NCBI RefSeq assembly: GCF_001905885.1
Contig: NZ_LIYH01000001.1
Location: 1-64,000, forward strand
Reading direction: 5' to 3'
DNA length: 64,000 nucleotides
Source of the DNA: Streptomyces sp. CB03234
GTDB taxonomy: Bacteria > Actinomycetota > Actinomycetes > Streptomycetales > Streptomycetaceae
The notes beneath the pieces were generated by a model. It was not told the origin of the DNA. It did no database searches and saw only the letters and a list, made by a program, of their open reading frames with translations. The position numbers were made by a program, and so were the translations under genes. Of the stretch, positions 52,376 through 63,719 are shown one piece after another (within the stretch, counting starts at the first letter, position 1; every line of letters starts with the position of its first letter).

Positions 52376-53782
52376 TCAGCTCTGGCCCTGGGACTGGCCC
52401 TTGAACGCCTTGGCTGCGTCGGCCTCCAGCCTCGCCTGCGTACCCGCGATGTCCTTCGGGTTCTTCAGGAAGTCCTGGAGCGCCTTCCACTCGCCCTTGC
52501 CGGGTGTCCCGCCGAACGACTGCGGCATCTGGTCCGACATGTCGAAGCGGAAGTCGTCACCCGCCGCGATGAGCGCCTTGCCGATGTCGCGCTGGACGTC
52601 GTTCGGGTACGCCGCCGGGTCCATCGCCTTGTTGGGCGAGATGAACCCGCCCTCGCCCGCCCAGATGCTCGCGGCGTCCGGTGAGGCCAGGAACGTCAGC
52701 AGCGCCTGGGTGGCGGGCTTGTCGGTCAGCGCCACCGCCACGTCACCGCCGGTCACCACCGGCGCCTCAGGGCCGACGGCCGGGAACGGGAACGCCTTCG
52801 CGTCCGTACCGATCTTCGCCTCGGTCTGGGCGATGTTGATCGAGACGAAGTCACCCTCGAAGACCATCGCGGCCTTGGGCGCGTCACCGCCGGTGAACGT
52901 CTGCGTCACGGACGCCGGGAACTCCGTCTGCAGCGCCCCCGCCGCGCCGCCCGCGATCAGGTTCGGCTTGCCGAACACCTCGGCGAGGGTGGTGAGCGCC
53001 TGCTTCACGGACGGATCGGTCCACGGGATCTCGTGCTTGGCGAGCTGGTCGTACTTCTCCGGCCCGGCCTGCGAGAGGTAGATGTTCTCGAACCAGTCCG
53101 TCAGGGTCCAGCCGTCCGCGCCTCCGACCGAGAAGGGCGTCACACCGGAGGCGGAGATCGTGTCGGCGGTGGTCAGCAGCTCCTTCCACGTCTTCGGCTC
53201 GGACACGCCCGCGTTCTCGAAGACGGCGGTGTTGTACCAGATCAGCGACTTGTTGGCGGCCTTGAAGTACACGCCGTACGGGGTGCCGTTCACCGCGCCG
53301 AGGTCCTGCCAGCCCTTGGAGTAGTTCTTCGCCAGCTGCGCCTTGGCCGCCGCGCCGGCCGGCTTGGCCCATTTCCGCTCCACGGCCTGGTGGAGCGCGC
53401 CGACCTGCTGGAGCATGGCGACGTCCGGCGGGGCACCGCCCGCGATCTTCGTACCGATGTAGTTGAGCATCGCGTCCTGCGTCGGTACGTAGGCGACCTC
53501 CGCCCCGGTGCGCTTCTCGAACTCGTCGAGGACCTTGGTGAACGCCTGCTGTTCCGGGCCCGTCCACACCGCCACGACCTGGACCTTCTGGCCGTCCAGC
53601 TTGGGCAGTTCGACGCTCGCCGCGCCGGTGTCCGTGTCCTTGCTCGGCCCGGAGCCGCCGTCGCCCTTGCCGCCGTCGCCGTCGGCGCAGCCGGCGAGGG
53701 CGAGAGCACAGGCGGCTGCCATCGCCATGGCGGCCCGTACCGAACCCCTGCGTGTCCTGCGTGTCCGAAGAGTTGTGCGCAT
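52376..53782 (-). CDS. Extracellular sugar-binding lipoprotein of ABC importer
   Basis: 468 aa, starting MRTTLRTRRTRRGSVRAAMA. The lipoprotein signal ends LALAGC (acylated Cys near residue 29). It is a type I solute-binding fold: VVAVWTGPEQQAFTKVLDEFEKRTGAEVAYVPTQD, YGVYFKAANKSLIWYN and VFENAGVSEPKTWKELL. It delivers the sugar to the two permeases downstream, 4 bases away. It is the first gene of the operon; TTGACA lies on its strand at 53867-53872, about 85 bases upstream. No sugar-specific regulator is adjacent. Confidence 0.93.
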   Translation of the reverse strand: MRTTLRTRRTRRGSVRAAMAMAAACALALAGCADGDGGKGDGGSGPSKDTDTGAASVELPKLDGQKVQVVAVWTGPEQQAFTKVLDEFEKRTGAEVAYVPTQDAMLNYIGTKIAGGAPPDVAMLQQVGALHQAVERKWAKPAGAAAKAQLAKNYSKGWQDLGAVNGTPYGVYFKAANKSLIWYNTAVFENAGVSEPKTWKELLTTADTISASGVTPFSVGGADGWTLTDWFENIYLSQAGPEKYDQLAKHEIPWTDPSVKQALTTLAEVFGKPNLIAGGAAGALQTEFPASVTQTFTGGDAPKAAMVFEGDFVSINIAQTEAKIGTDAKAFPFPAVGPEAPVVTGGDVAVALTDKPATQALLTFLASPDAASIWAGEGGFISPNKAMDPAAYPNDVQRDIGKALIAAGDDFRFDMSDQMPQSFGGTPGKGEWKALQDFLKNPKDIAGTQARLEADAAKAFKGQSQGQS

Positions 53783-53904
53783 CACTGCCCCGTCTCTTCC
53801 GTGCGCGTACGCGTCCCGTCCGTCAGGTCTACGCCCGGCGTACGGGGGCCGCAATACCGCCTTCCGTGTCAAGTCGGGGATCGTGATCGGGTCGTGACGT
53901 GCCG

Positions 53905-56900
53905 TCAGGCGCGGTGGGTGGCCACGAGCGGAGGCAGCGGGGTCGCCTCGACCGAGCGGGCCGCCCGGTCCAGCGCGCTGGCCAGCAGAGCCAGGTCCGT
54001 CGGGCCGTTGCCCAGTTCCCGCACCGGGCGTCGGGTCGGCGGATCGCCCATCCGCTCCCACTCCAGCGGCACCACCGTGGGCCGCTGCGTCGCCGTGCGG
54101 GGGATGCGCCCGGTGACCCGGCCGCCCTGGAACGGCGTCACCCGGCCGTCCGGATGCCCCAGCCGGCCGCGCCCCGGCGCAGGGGTGTCCGGGCCTGGGG
54201 AGGCCGGCGGGGTGTCCAGCACCACGCGCAGCCGCGCCGCGCGGGCCAGCTCCGTGTCGGCCGTGCGGTCCGGGCGGGCGGACGTCGCCACCAGGTGCAC
54301 GCCCAGGCGGTGGCCGTCCCGGGCCACGGCCTCCAGCGCCCGCACGACCGACCCGGCGGCGGGGCGGCCGGGGCTGCCGAGCGCGGGGGCGACCAGCGCG
54401 TCGTAGTCGTCGACCAGGACCACCAGGCGCGGCAGAGGCGGCGGGATGTCGTCGTTGCCGGTGCGGGCGGTGGGGCGCAGCCGGAGCGTGCCGCTGGGCG
54501 GGGCGTCGAGGTCACCGGGGGTGGGCGGGCGTTGCCCGACCATGCGGTCCGCGACCTCCCGCTGGGTGTGCCACTCGGTGAACTCCTGGCGGCCCAGCAA
54601 CTCGGCGCGGCGCTTCAGCTCCGCCCCGAGCGCCTGGGCGAACTCCCGCATCCGCACCGGGTCGGAGGCCACCAGGTGCTCGGTGGCGTGCGGCAGTTCG
54701 GTGCAGGGCGCGAGCCCCTCGCCGCGCCCGCCGCCCGCGCCGTCGACGAGCAGCAGGCCCAGCCGGTCGGGGCGGGACGCGGCCGCCAGGGAGGCGGCGA
54801 CGGAGCGGAGCAGCTCCGTGCGGCCGCTGCCCGCGGGGCCTTCGATCAGCAGGTGGGGGCCCTCCGTGGTGAGGTCCACGGCCAGGGGCCCGCGCGGGCC
54901 GGTGCCCAGCACGGCGGTGCCGTCCGGGGCCGAGGCCCAGCGGGCCATCAGGGACGCGGGTGTCGCGCGGGCCAGCCCCAGCTCGTCCAGCAGCCGGGAG
55001 GACGGCGGCAGCGGTACGGCGGTGGCGCGGGGCGCGGCTCCCCCGGGGCCCGCGTCCCCGGTGTGTTCCGCCCGCAGCGGGGCCAGTGCCCGTGCGAACC
55101 GCTCGGCCCAGGCGGCGGACACCGCGTCGACGGTGCCGACGGTGCCGTGGCCGGCGGGCTGCCCTCCGGCCGTACGCATCAGGCGCAGCGCGGTCGCCAC
55201 GTCGCCGGACAGCAGCGCGGCGGCACCGCACTCCCGGAACGCGAGGGACGCGGAGCACGCCGTCTCGTACGTCGCCGCGACCGGGGACAGCGGCGAGGCG
55301 GCCGGGGTCTCGGCCAGGCAGAGGAGGTGGATACCCGCCGCCGCGCCCGCCCCGGCGAGCCGCGCGGTCGACTCGCGCAGCGCGGCCGAGCCGGGGTCGC
55401 CGTCGACGATCACGACCGTGTACGTGCCGTACGCCGCGCCGTGCTCCTCGGCGGCCCGGGCGACGGCCTTGCGGTCGGCGCTCGGCCAGCCGGGCCCGAG
55501 GGGCCCGTCGTCCAGCCGCCGGGTGAGCTCGCCGGTCCGGGCGGCCGCCTGTTCCCGGTCGTACGCGAGGAGCAGGCGGCAGTCCTGGCCGTGGGCCGGG
55601 CGCACATGCGGCAGCCAGCCGAGCCAGCTCCACTCGCGGGCGCGGCTCGCGCTGCTGATCAGCACGATCTCCAGGTCGGTGGGCGCGTGCAGCGCGGCCA
55701 GCTGCGCCACGACGGAGCGGGCCAGGCTCAGGAGCCGCGCCCGGGGCCCGGCGAGCCCGAGCGACCCGGCCTCGCGCAGCCCCACCGTGACGGGCACGCC
55801 GGCCAGGTCGGCCCGGTCGGTGGTCCCGAGCCGTACGGCCAGGGCCTCCGGATGGCCGGGGCCCCGCTCCCACAGGCGCGGCCCGGGGCCCAGCGCGGTG
55901 AGCAGGACGGCGGCCGGATCGGGCCACGTCTCCTGGACGGCGCCGCCCGCGAAGGTCGCCGGAAGGGGCCCCTCCGGCGCCTCGGCCGGTCCCTCGCCCC
56001 GCCCGCCCGCGAGCCGCCGCGCCCAGGCCCCTATGCCCCGCCTGCGCCCGGGCGCGGCAGCCCGCCCCCCGTCGGGGACGCCCTGGGGCCCGGCCCCGCC
56101 CGCGCGGCTCCCACCGGCCGGGGCGTTGCCCGTTGGGGCGCCGTCGGCGGGGGTGCCGTCCAAGGGGGAGCCCTGCAGGGCTCCGGTGGGGCCGTTGCCC
56201 GTGGGGACGCCGCCGGCGGGGGAGCCGCTGTTTGGGGTACCGCCCAGGGGGGCGCTGCCGGTGGGGGAGCCGCCCATGGCGGTGCTGCCTGTCGGCGTGT
56301 CGTACACGCGGGCGCCGCCCATGGGGAGGCCGCCTGTGGCGGTGCCGCCTACGGGGGCGCTGCCGGTGAAGGCGCTGCCCCCGGCCGTGCCGCCTCCGGC
56401 CGTGCCGCCTCCGGCCGTGCCGCCTACGGGCGTGCCGCCTACGGGCGTGCCGCCTACGGGCGTGCCGCCTCCGGCCGTGCCGCCCCCAGCCGTGCCGCCC
56501 CCGGGGGTGGCGTTCGTGCGGGTGCCGCGGGGTGGGGTGGGCTGCGGGGTGCCGGTGCCGCCCTGGTGGGGCACACCGCCCAGGCCGGCCTCCGCGGAGT
56601 GGGCGCCGGCTGCCCGGCCGCGCGCCGGGACGGTGCCCTCCGCGCCGGATGCGGCCGCCGACGCGGCGTACGCACCGCCACCGTGCCGGGCATGGTCGCC
56701 CGCCCGACTGGCCCCGGCCCGGCCGCCCGTCCGAGCGCCGCCGTCGGGGTGGGCCGGCTCGCCGGCGCCCGCCGAGGGCCGACCAGAGCTGGGCCCGCCC
56801 GTGCCGGGGGCGCCACCCGCTTCCGGTCCGGACGGCCCGGCGTCGCCCGGGGTGCGGGGAACCGGGACGCCGCCGGAGCGGGCCGCGCGGGCGACCCGGA

Positions 56901-57534
56901 GGTGGCCCTCGCCGTCCGGGGTGGTGGGCAGCGGGGTGCCGTCCGCCGTGGGCGGACCCGCCGCCAGCCGCAGCGACGACTCACCCAGTCGCAGCAGCGC
57001 GCCCGGCGCCAGGCGGACGGGGCGGGCGCCGACCTCGGCGCCGTCCAGGGTGGTGCCGTTCGTGGAGCCGAGGTCCGCGACCGTGACCCGGCCGCTCTCC
57101 GTGACGGTCACCGCGCAGTGCAGGCGGGACACGTCCGGGTCGTCGAGGGGTACGTCGGCGTCGGCGGAGCGGCCGATGCGGATCTGGCCGGCGTGCAGCA
57201 GGTGGACGCCTCCCGCGTCCGGCCCGGCCACCACGTGCAGCCGCGCCGGCACGCCGTCCATGGGCGCGTGGTCCTCGCCGGGGACCTGGAGAGAGAGCAC
57301 CGCGCCGTCCACCAGGGGCGGCTCGCCGAGCACCCGGCGCTGGGTGTCCAGCCGCTCCCCGCCCGCGTACAGCACGACGGCCCCGGAGGGGTCGGTTCCC
57401 GACACGGCGGCCGCCAGCCCGGAGGCGACGGCGGCCAGCGCGGTCCCGGCCGGGGCGGTGACAAGCACGTCACAGGCACGCCCCGCGGTCTGGCCGCCGG
57501 GCGGCGCCGCGAGGACGGTCAGCCGGATCTGCAT
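53905..57534 (-). CDS. FHA domain protein fused to FtsK/EccC-like ATPase domain
   Basis: 1209 aa. An N-terminal ubiquitin-like segment (1-90) is followed by an FHA domain (about 98-190) with the phosphothreonine-binding residues in GRS (121), SRLH (136-139) and GSTNG (156-160). A ~300-residue low-complexity linker of Gly/Thr/Pro/Val pentapeptides comes next. From ~520 there are one or two FtsK/SpoIIIE-like modules. The best preserved has Walker A GPAGSGRT at 899-906, where the essential Lys is Arg905, and Walker B LVVLVDDYD near 1040. It is divergent from the PkaA-like kinase, so it is a plausible phospho-dependent partner. Confidence 0.87.
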   Translation of the reverse strand: MQIRLTVLAAPPGGQTAGRACDVLVTAPAGTALAAVASGLAAAVSGTDPSGAVVLYAGGERLDTQRRVLGEPPLVDGAVLSLQVPGEDHAPMDGVPARLHVVAGPDAGGVHLLHAGQIRIGRSADADVPLDDPDVSRLHCAVTVTESGRVTVADLGSTNGTTLDGAEVGARPVRLAPGALLRLGESSLRLAAGPPTADGTPLPTTPDGEGHLRVARAARSGGVPVPRTPGDAGPSGPEAGGAPGTGGPSSGRPSAGAGEPAHPDGGARTGGRAGASRAGDHARHGGGAYAASAAASGAEGTVPARGRAAGAHSAEAGLGGVPHQGGTGTPQPTPPRGTRTNATPGGGTAGGGTAGGGTPVGGTPVGGTPVGGTAGGGTAGGGTAGGSAFTGSAPVGGTATGGLPMGGARVYDTPTGSTAMGGSPTGSAPLGGTPNSGSPAGGVPTGNGPTGALQGSPLDGTPADGAPTGNAPAGGSRAGGAGPQGVPDGGRAAAPGRRRGIGAWARRLAGGRGEGPAEAPEGPLPATFAGGAVQETWPDPAAVLLTALGPGPRLWERGPGHPEALAVRLGTTDRADLAGVPVTVGLREAGSLGLAGPRARLLSLARSVVAQLAALHAPTDLEIVLISSASRAREWSWLGWLPHVRPAHGQDCRLLLAYDREQAAARTGELTRRLDDGPLGPGWPSADRKAVARAAEEHGAAYGTYTVVIVDGDPGSAALRESTARLAGAGAAAGIHLLCLAETPAASPLSPVAATYETACSASLAFRECGAAALLSGDVATALRLMRTAGGQPAGHGTVGTVDAVSAAWAERFARALAPLRAEHTGDAGPGGAAPRATAVPLPPSSRLLDELGLARATPASLMARWASAPDGTAVLGTGPRGPLAVDLTTEGPHLLIEGPAGSGRTELLRSVAASLAAASRPDRLGLLLVDGAGGGRGEGLAPCTELPHATEHLVASDPVRMREFAQALGAELKRRAELLGRQEFTEWHTQREVADRMVGQRPPTPGDLDAPPSGTLRLRPTARTGNDDIPPPLPRLVVLVDDYDALVAPALGSPGRPAAGSVVRALEAVARDGHRLGVHLVATSARPDRTADTELARAARLRVVLDTPPASPGPDTPAPGRGRLGHPDGRVTPFQGGRVTGRIPRTATQRPTVVPLEWERMGDPPTRRPVRELGNGPTDLALLASALDRAARSVEATPLPPLVATHRA
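56396..56500. repeat. 15-bp tandem repeats in the FHA protein linker
   Basis: On the plus strand, repeated GTGCCGCCTCCGGCC and GTGCCGCCTACGGGC units encode alternating AGGGT and PVGGT pentapeptides on the minus strand (three AGGGT, three PVGGT, and flanking variants). Copy number is a likely polymorphism. Confidence 0.8.
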
Positions 57535-57977
57535 CGCCGTCAGCGGTCCCTTCTGCGCGGCGCGCCCGGCAGGGAAGGGGAATGGCCCGTCTCACTCTCC
57601 CCCCACCCGCCACGGACGCGTCGTCCGGTCAGGTCGGCACGGACCACGAGGCTCCCGACCCCGCGATGCGCCGTGCTGGAGGCATCCTCCCACCTGCGAC
57701 TGACAACCCGCCCGCGCCCCGGAAAGAAATGATCTTGTCCGATCGCTCCCGCTCGCGAAAACCCCTGCTTGCGCACATCTTGGGATCATGTGAGCCGGTC
57801 GCAGTCATGTCACCCTGGCAACCGTGTCCCCTTCGAGCGCGTCTTGCAGGGTCGAACGATCAGCGGAAGACGACCCACCGGTGTGCCACCGTCCGGCACT
57901 ACAGTGGGGCGGACACCCGGGCGGCCCACGAGGGCGGCCCGGACAGGCAAGGACCACGATCGCAGGGAGCGCATGAC
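57535..57977. promoter_or_regulatory. Divergent region between FHA-FtsK gene and pkaA-like gene
   Basis: 443 bases without a supported gene. A TACAGT hexamer at 57900-57905 could be a -10 for the kinase gene, but no -35 match stands 17 bases upstream. AGGGAG at 57963-57968 serves the kinase GTG start. The stretch 57725-57800 is AT-richer than the surroundings, a likely site for promoters of both genes. Confidence 0.4.
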
Positions 57978-59642
57978 GTGCGGCCGGTAGGCAGCAAGTA
58001 CCTGCTCGAGGAGCCGCTCGGACGCGGCGCCACGGGCACCGTCTGGCGAGCCCGCCAGCGAGAAACGGCGGGCGCCGAGGCGGCCGTGCCGGGCCAGCCC
58101 GGCGAGACCGTCGCGATCAAGGTCCTCAAGGAGGAGCTCGCGAACGACGCGGACGTGGTGATGCGTTTCCTCCGGGAACGCTCCGTCCTGCTCCGCCTCA
58201 CCCACCCCAACATCGTCCGCACCCGCGACCTCGTCGTCGAGGGCGATCTCCTCGCCCTGGTCATGGACCTGGTCGACGGCCCGGACCTGCATCGTTACAT
58301 CCGGGAGAACGGCCCGCTCAGCCCGGTCGCCGCCGCCCTCCTCACCGCCCAGATCGCCGACGCGCTCGCCGCCAGCCACGCCGACGGCGTCGTCCACCGC
58401 GACCTGAAGCCCGCCAACGTGCTGCTCGCCGAGCGCGACGGCCAGATGCACCCGATGCTCACCGACTTCGGCATCGCGCGCCTCGCGGACAGCCCCGGCC
58501 TGACCCGTACGCACGAGTTCGTCGGCACGCCCGCCTATGTGGCGCCCGAGTCCGCCGAGGGCCGCCCGCAGACCTCCGCCGTGGACATCTACGGCGCCGG
58601 GATCCTGCTGTACGAGCTCGTCACCGGCCGCCCGCCGTTCGCCGGCGGCACCGCGCTGGAGGTCCTGCACCGCCATCTCAGCGAGGAGCCGCGCCGCCCC
58701 TCGACGGTCCCGGGCCCGCTGTGGACCGTCATAGAGCGCTGCCTCAGCAAGGCCCCGGAGCGCCGCCCCAGCGCCGAGAACCTCGCACGGGGCCTGCGTA
58801 CCGTCGCCGCCGGCATCGGCGTGCACGCCACGCCCGCCCAGATCGAGGCGGCCGAGGGCGTGGGCGCTCTGCTCGCCCCCGACCCGGCGCCGGCGCCCGT
58901 CCCGGAGACCCCGGGCGCGGCCGACCCGACCCAGGTGCTGCCCAGCAACGCGGGCCAGTACGACCCGGCCGCGCCCACCAGCGTGCTGCCCACCAGCGGC
59001 GCGGGCGCCGCCGACCCGACCGCGGTCATGCCGCCCGTACCCCCGCGTGCCGATGGTCCGCCGCAGCCGGAGGACCCGCACCCGTGGCAGAGCCAGCTGC
59101 GCGCCGCCCGGGACCGCAACGAGCAGACCCAGGTCCAGTACCTCGACCCGAGCCAGGACCCGCTGCGCCGCCGCCCACAGCGCCAGGCGCCCCAGCAGCC
59201 GCCGGAGCACCAGCAGCCCTACCCCCCGCAGCACCAGCAACAGCAGAGGCCCCCGCAGCGCCGGCAGTACGCGCCGCCGCCGCCCCCACAGCAGCAGTAC
59301 CCGCCGCAGCACCACCAGCCGCATCCGCCGCAGCACCACCAGCCGCAGCAGCCCCAGCAGCCGGCCCCGCGCCCGCCGCGCGAGCCGCGGCAGCCCCGGC
59401 AGCGCAGCGCCAATCCGATGCGCATCCCGGGTCTCGGCTGCCTCAAGGGCTGCCTGTTCACGATCGTCCTGTTCGTCGTGGCCGGCTGGCTCATCTGGGA
59501 GCTGACCCCGCTCCAGGGCTGGATCGCCGAGGGCAAGACCTACTGGGAGGCCATCGGCGACGGGGTGTCGGCGGTGTCCAAGTGGATCTCGGAGATCGGC
59601 GACAGCGCCGGCGGCACCGGCAACACGCCCGCCGGTCAGTAA
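57978..59642 (+). CDS. pkaA: Ser/Thr protein kinase, PkaA-type
   Basis: 554 aa from GTG (MRPVGSKYLLEEPLGRGATG). The kinase domain spans about 8-270, with a Gly-rich loop, catalytic Lys in VAIKVLKEE, VVHRDLKPANVLL, LTDFGIARL and GTPAYVAPES. A ~200-residue Pro/Gln-rich linker follows (QPPEHQQPYPPQHQQQQ region). A membrane helix near 490-512 (LKGCLFTIVLFVVAGWLIWEL) and a short outer tail come last. Sequence and position beside PkaB and prfB match the Streptomyces coelicolor pkaA locus. No PASTA repeats are present. Confidence 0.93.
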   Translation: MRPVGSKYLLEEPLGRGATGTVWRARQRETAGAEAAVPGQPGETVAIKVLKEELANDADVVMRFLRERSVLLRLTHPNIVRTRDLVVEGDLLALVMDLVDGPDLHRYIRENGPLSPVAAALLTAQIADALAASHADGVVHRDLKPANVLLAERDGQMHPMLTDFGIARLADSPGLTRTHEFVGTPAYVAPESAEGRPQTSAVDIYGAGILLYELVTGRPPFAGGTALEVLHRHLSEEPRRPSTVPGPLWTVIERCLSKAPERRPSAENLARGLRTVAAGIGVHATPAQIEAAEGVGALLAPDPAPAPVPETPGAADPTQVLPSNAGQYDPAAPTSVLPTSGAGAADPTAVMPPVPPRADGPPQPEDPHPWQSQLRAARDRNEQTQVQYLDPSQDPLRRRPQRQAPQQPPEHQQPYPPQHQQQQRPPQRRQYAPPPPPQQQYPPQHHQPHPPQHHQPQQPQQPAPRPPREPRQPRQRSANPMRIPGLGCLKGCLFTIVLFVVAGWLIWELTPLQGWIAEGKTYWEAIGDGVSAVSKWISEIGDSAGGTGNTPAGQ

Positions 59643-59749
59643 CCCTGCCGATTTGTCGACTTCCGAGGGGTGATTTCCCCCCGGAGGTGAATACCGGCGC
59701 CTGAGCCCGCGTAACTTGGTCGGGAACGCCAGCCGCTGAGGGAGCAGTC

Positions 59750-60985
59750 TTGGCACGGAAAATCGGCAGCCGGTACACGGCCCACCAGATCCTGGGGCGG
59801 GGCAGTGCCGGAACGGTGTGGCTCGGCGAGGGCCCGGAGGGCCCCGTCGCCATCAAGCTGTTGCGCGAGGACCTGGCCTCGGACCAGGAACTCGTCGGGC
59901 GCTTCGTCCAGGAGCGCACCGCCCTGCTCGGGCTGGACCACGCGCGCGTGGTGGCCGTCCGCGACCTGGTCGTCGACGGCAACGACGTCGCGCTCGTCAT
60001 GGACCTGGTCCGCGGCACCGACCTGCGCACCCGGCTGGACCGCGAGCGCCGGCTCGCCCCCGCGGCGGCCGTCTCGATCGTCGCGGACGTCGCGGAGGGC
60101 CTGGCCGCCGCGCACGCGGCCGGGGTCGTCCACCGTGACGTCAAGCCGGAGAACATCCTGCTGGACATGGAGGGCCCGCTCGGTCCCGGTGGCGCCCACT
60201 CCGCCCTCCTCACCGACTTCGGCGTCGCCAAGCTGATCGACACCCCGGGCCGTACCAAGTCCACCCGCGTCATCGGCACGCCCGACTACGTGGCCCCGGA
60301 GATCGTCGAGGGCCTCCCGCCCCGCGCGGCCGTCGACATCTACGCCCTGGCGACGGTGCTGTACGAGCTGCTGGCGGGCTTCACGCCCTTCGGCGGCGGC
60401 CACCCCGGCGCCGTACTGCGCCGCCACGTCACCGAGACCGTCGTCCCGCTCCCCGGCATCCCGGACGAGCTGTGGCAGCTGATCGTCCAGTGCCTCGCCA
60501 AGGCCCCCGCGTCCCGGCTGCGCGCCTCCGAGCTCGCCGCCCGCCTGCACGACCTGCTGCCGCTCGTCGCGGGCATGCCGCCGCTCGACGTGGACGAGCC
60601 GGACGCCGAGCCCGCCCCGGAGCCGTACGAGGACGACCCGTACCCGACCGTCCCGAACACCCCGCGCAGGGCCGCCGTCCCGCTGGTCCCCGGCTCCTCC
60701 ACCGACTCCAACCGGGACACCCACACCTCGATGCGCGTCCCGGCCCCCGACGAGCTCTCCGGTGGCCCCCATGGCACCGCCCGCGCCCCCCGCCCCGCCG
60801 GCGGGCGCCGCCCCGGCTCCGCCCGCCACAAGTCGGGCACCGTCCGCAGGCGCCGCCTCACGCTCGGTATCGCCGCCCTGGCTCTGGTGACGGCCGCCGG
60901 GGTCGGCGGCTACGTGGCCACCAGCGACGACGACCCCGGCGCCCCGCCCCAGGACTCCAAGCAGTCGGCCCCCTCACAGCCCTAG
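59750..60985 (+). CDS. pkaB: Ser/Thr protein kinase, PkaB-type
   Basis: 411 aa from TTG ([20 protein letters not shown]) with GAGGGAG upstream. The kinase domain spans 8-275: [32 protein letters not shown] and [14 protein letters not shown] juxtamembrane linker follows, then one membrane helix near 370-390 ([21 protein letters not shown]) and a short acidic tail without sensor domain. It lies 107 bases after pkaA; an imperfect 9-bp hairpin at 59662-59685 in the gap may attenuate transcription. It is probably co-regulated with PkaA and the FHA protein. Confidence 0.93.
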   Translation: MARKIGSRYTAHQILGRGSAGTVWLGEGPEGPVAIKLLREDLASDQELVGRFVQERTALLGLDHARVVAVRDLVVDGNDVALVMDLVRGTDLRTRLDRERRLAPAAAVSIVADVAEGLAAAHAAGVVHRDVKPENILLDMEGPLGPGGAHSALLTDFGVAKLIDTPGRTKSTRVIGTPDYVAPEIVEGLPPRAAVDIYALATVLYELLAGFTPFGGGHPGAVLRRHVTETVVPLPGIPDELWQLIVQCLAKAPASRLRASELAARLHDLLPLVAGMPPLDVDEPDAEPAPEPYEDDPYPTVPNTPRRAAVPLVPGSSTDSNRDTHTSMRVPAPDELSGGPHGTARAPRPAGGRRPGSARHKSGTVRRRRLTLGIAALALVTAAGVGGYVATSDDDPGAPPQDSKQSAPSQP

Positions 60986-61034
60986 GCGCTGCCTGGGGGC
61001 CCGGGGTGTCGCACACAGCCGTTACGCTGGTGTC

Positions 61035-62141
<1,107 letters not shown>

Positions 62142-62177
62142 CACCCAGAAGTAACCCCCGAATTCACCGGGCCTTTC

Positions 62178-62214
62178 GGCGCCGGACAGCCCGTCGAGCG
62201 GGCGGTCCGGCGCC
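62178..62214 (+). terminator. Terminator after prfB
   Basis: Nested stem: outer 10 bp GGCGCCGGAC / GTCCGGCGCC and inner GCCCG / CGGGC around TCGAG, about 36 bases after the prfB stop. Very stable, no U tract. Confidence 0.85.
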
Positions 62215-62292
62215 GCTCGCGTACGGGTGGGAATTCGCTGGCGCAAGCGGCCCGTTGGCACTGAGCTCGCTTTGTCGACAAGGAAACTGGCT

Positions 62293-62355
62293 TGTGACAG
62301 GCGGGTGTTCGCCTTTTACGTCACAGTTGCATCGTTGCAGGCCAGGCAACTGTGA
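62293..62355. promoter_or_regulatory. Cluster of TGTGA half-sites and a 10-bp dyad
   Basis: TGTGAC (62293-62298) and GTCACA (62320-62325) form one inverted pair. TCACAGTTGC (62321-62330) and GCAACTGTGA (62346-62355) form a perfect 10-bp inverted repeat with a 15-base loop. This lies 178 or more bases upstream of the repeat-protein start. It could be an operator for a Crp- or GntR-like factor or an RNA hairpin. Confidence 0.5.
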
Positions 62356-62358
62356 TCA

Positions 62359-63601
<1,243 letters not shown>

Positions 63602-63615
63602 AGGGCCGTAGAGCG

Positions 63616-63664
63616 ACGGAAGGGCCCGGGCGGGCCGACCATGGCCCCGCCCGGGCCCTTCCGT
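63616..63664. terminator. Bidirectional terminator after the repeat protein gene
   Basis: A perfect 19-bp stem ACGGAAGGGCCCGGGCGGG / CCCGCCCGGGCCCTTCCGT with an 11-base loop, 14 bases after the stop and before the convergent zinc-ribbon gene end. Confidence 0.9.
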
Positions 63665-63665
63665 G

Positions 63666-63715
63666 CGTACAGCGCCGTACAGCGACGTACAGCGATGTAC
63701 AGCGACGTACAGTGA
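63666..63715. repeat. Five 10-bp tandem repeats
   Basis: Five consecutive copies of YGTACAGYGN (CGTACAGCGC, CGTACAGCGA, CGTACAGCGA, TGTACAGCGA, CGTACAGTGA) between the terminator and the convergent zinc-ribbon stop. The 10-bp period places each GTAC on the same helix face. Confidence 0.9.
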
Positions 63716-63719
63716 ATCC

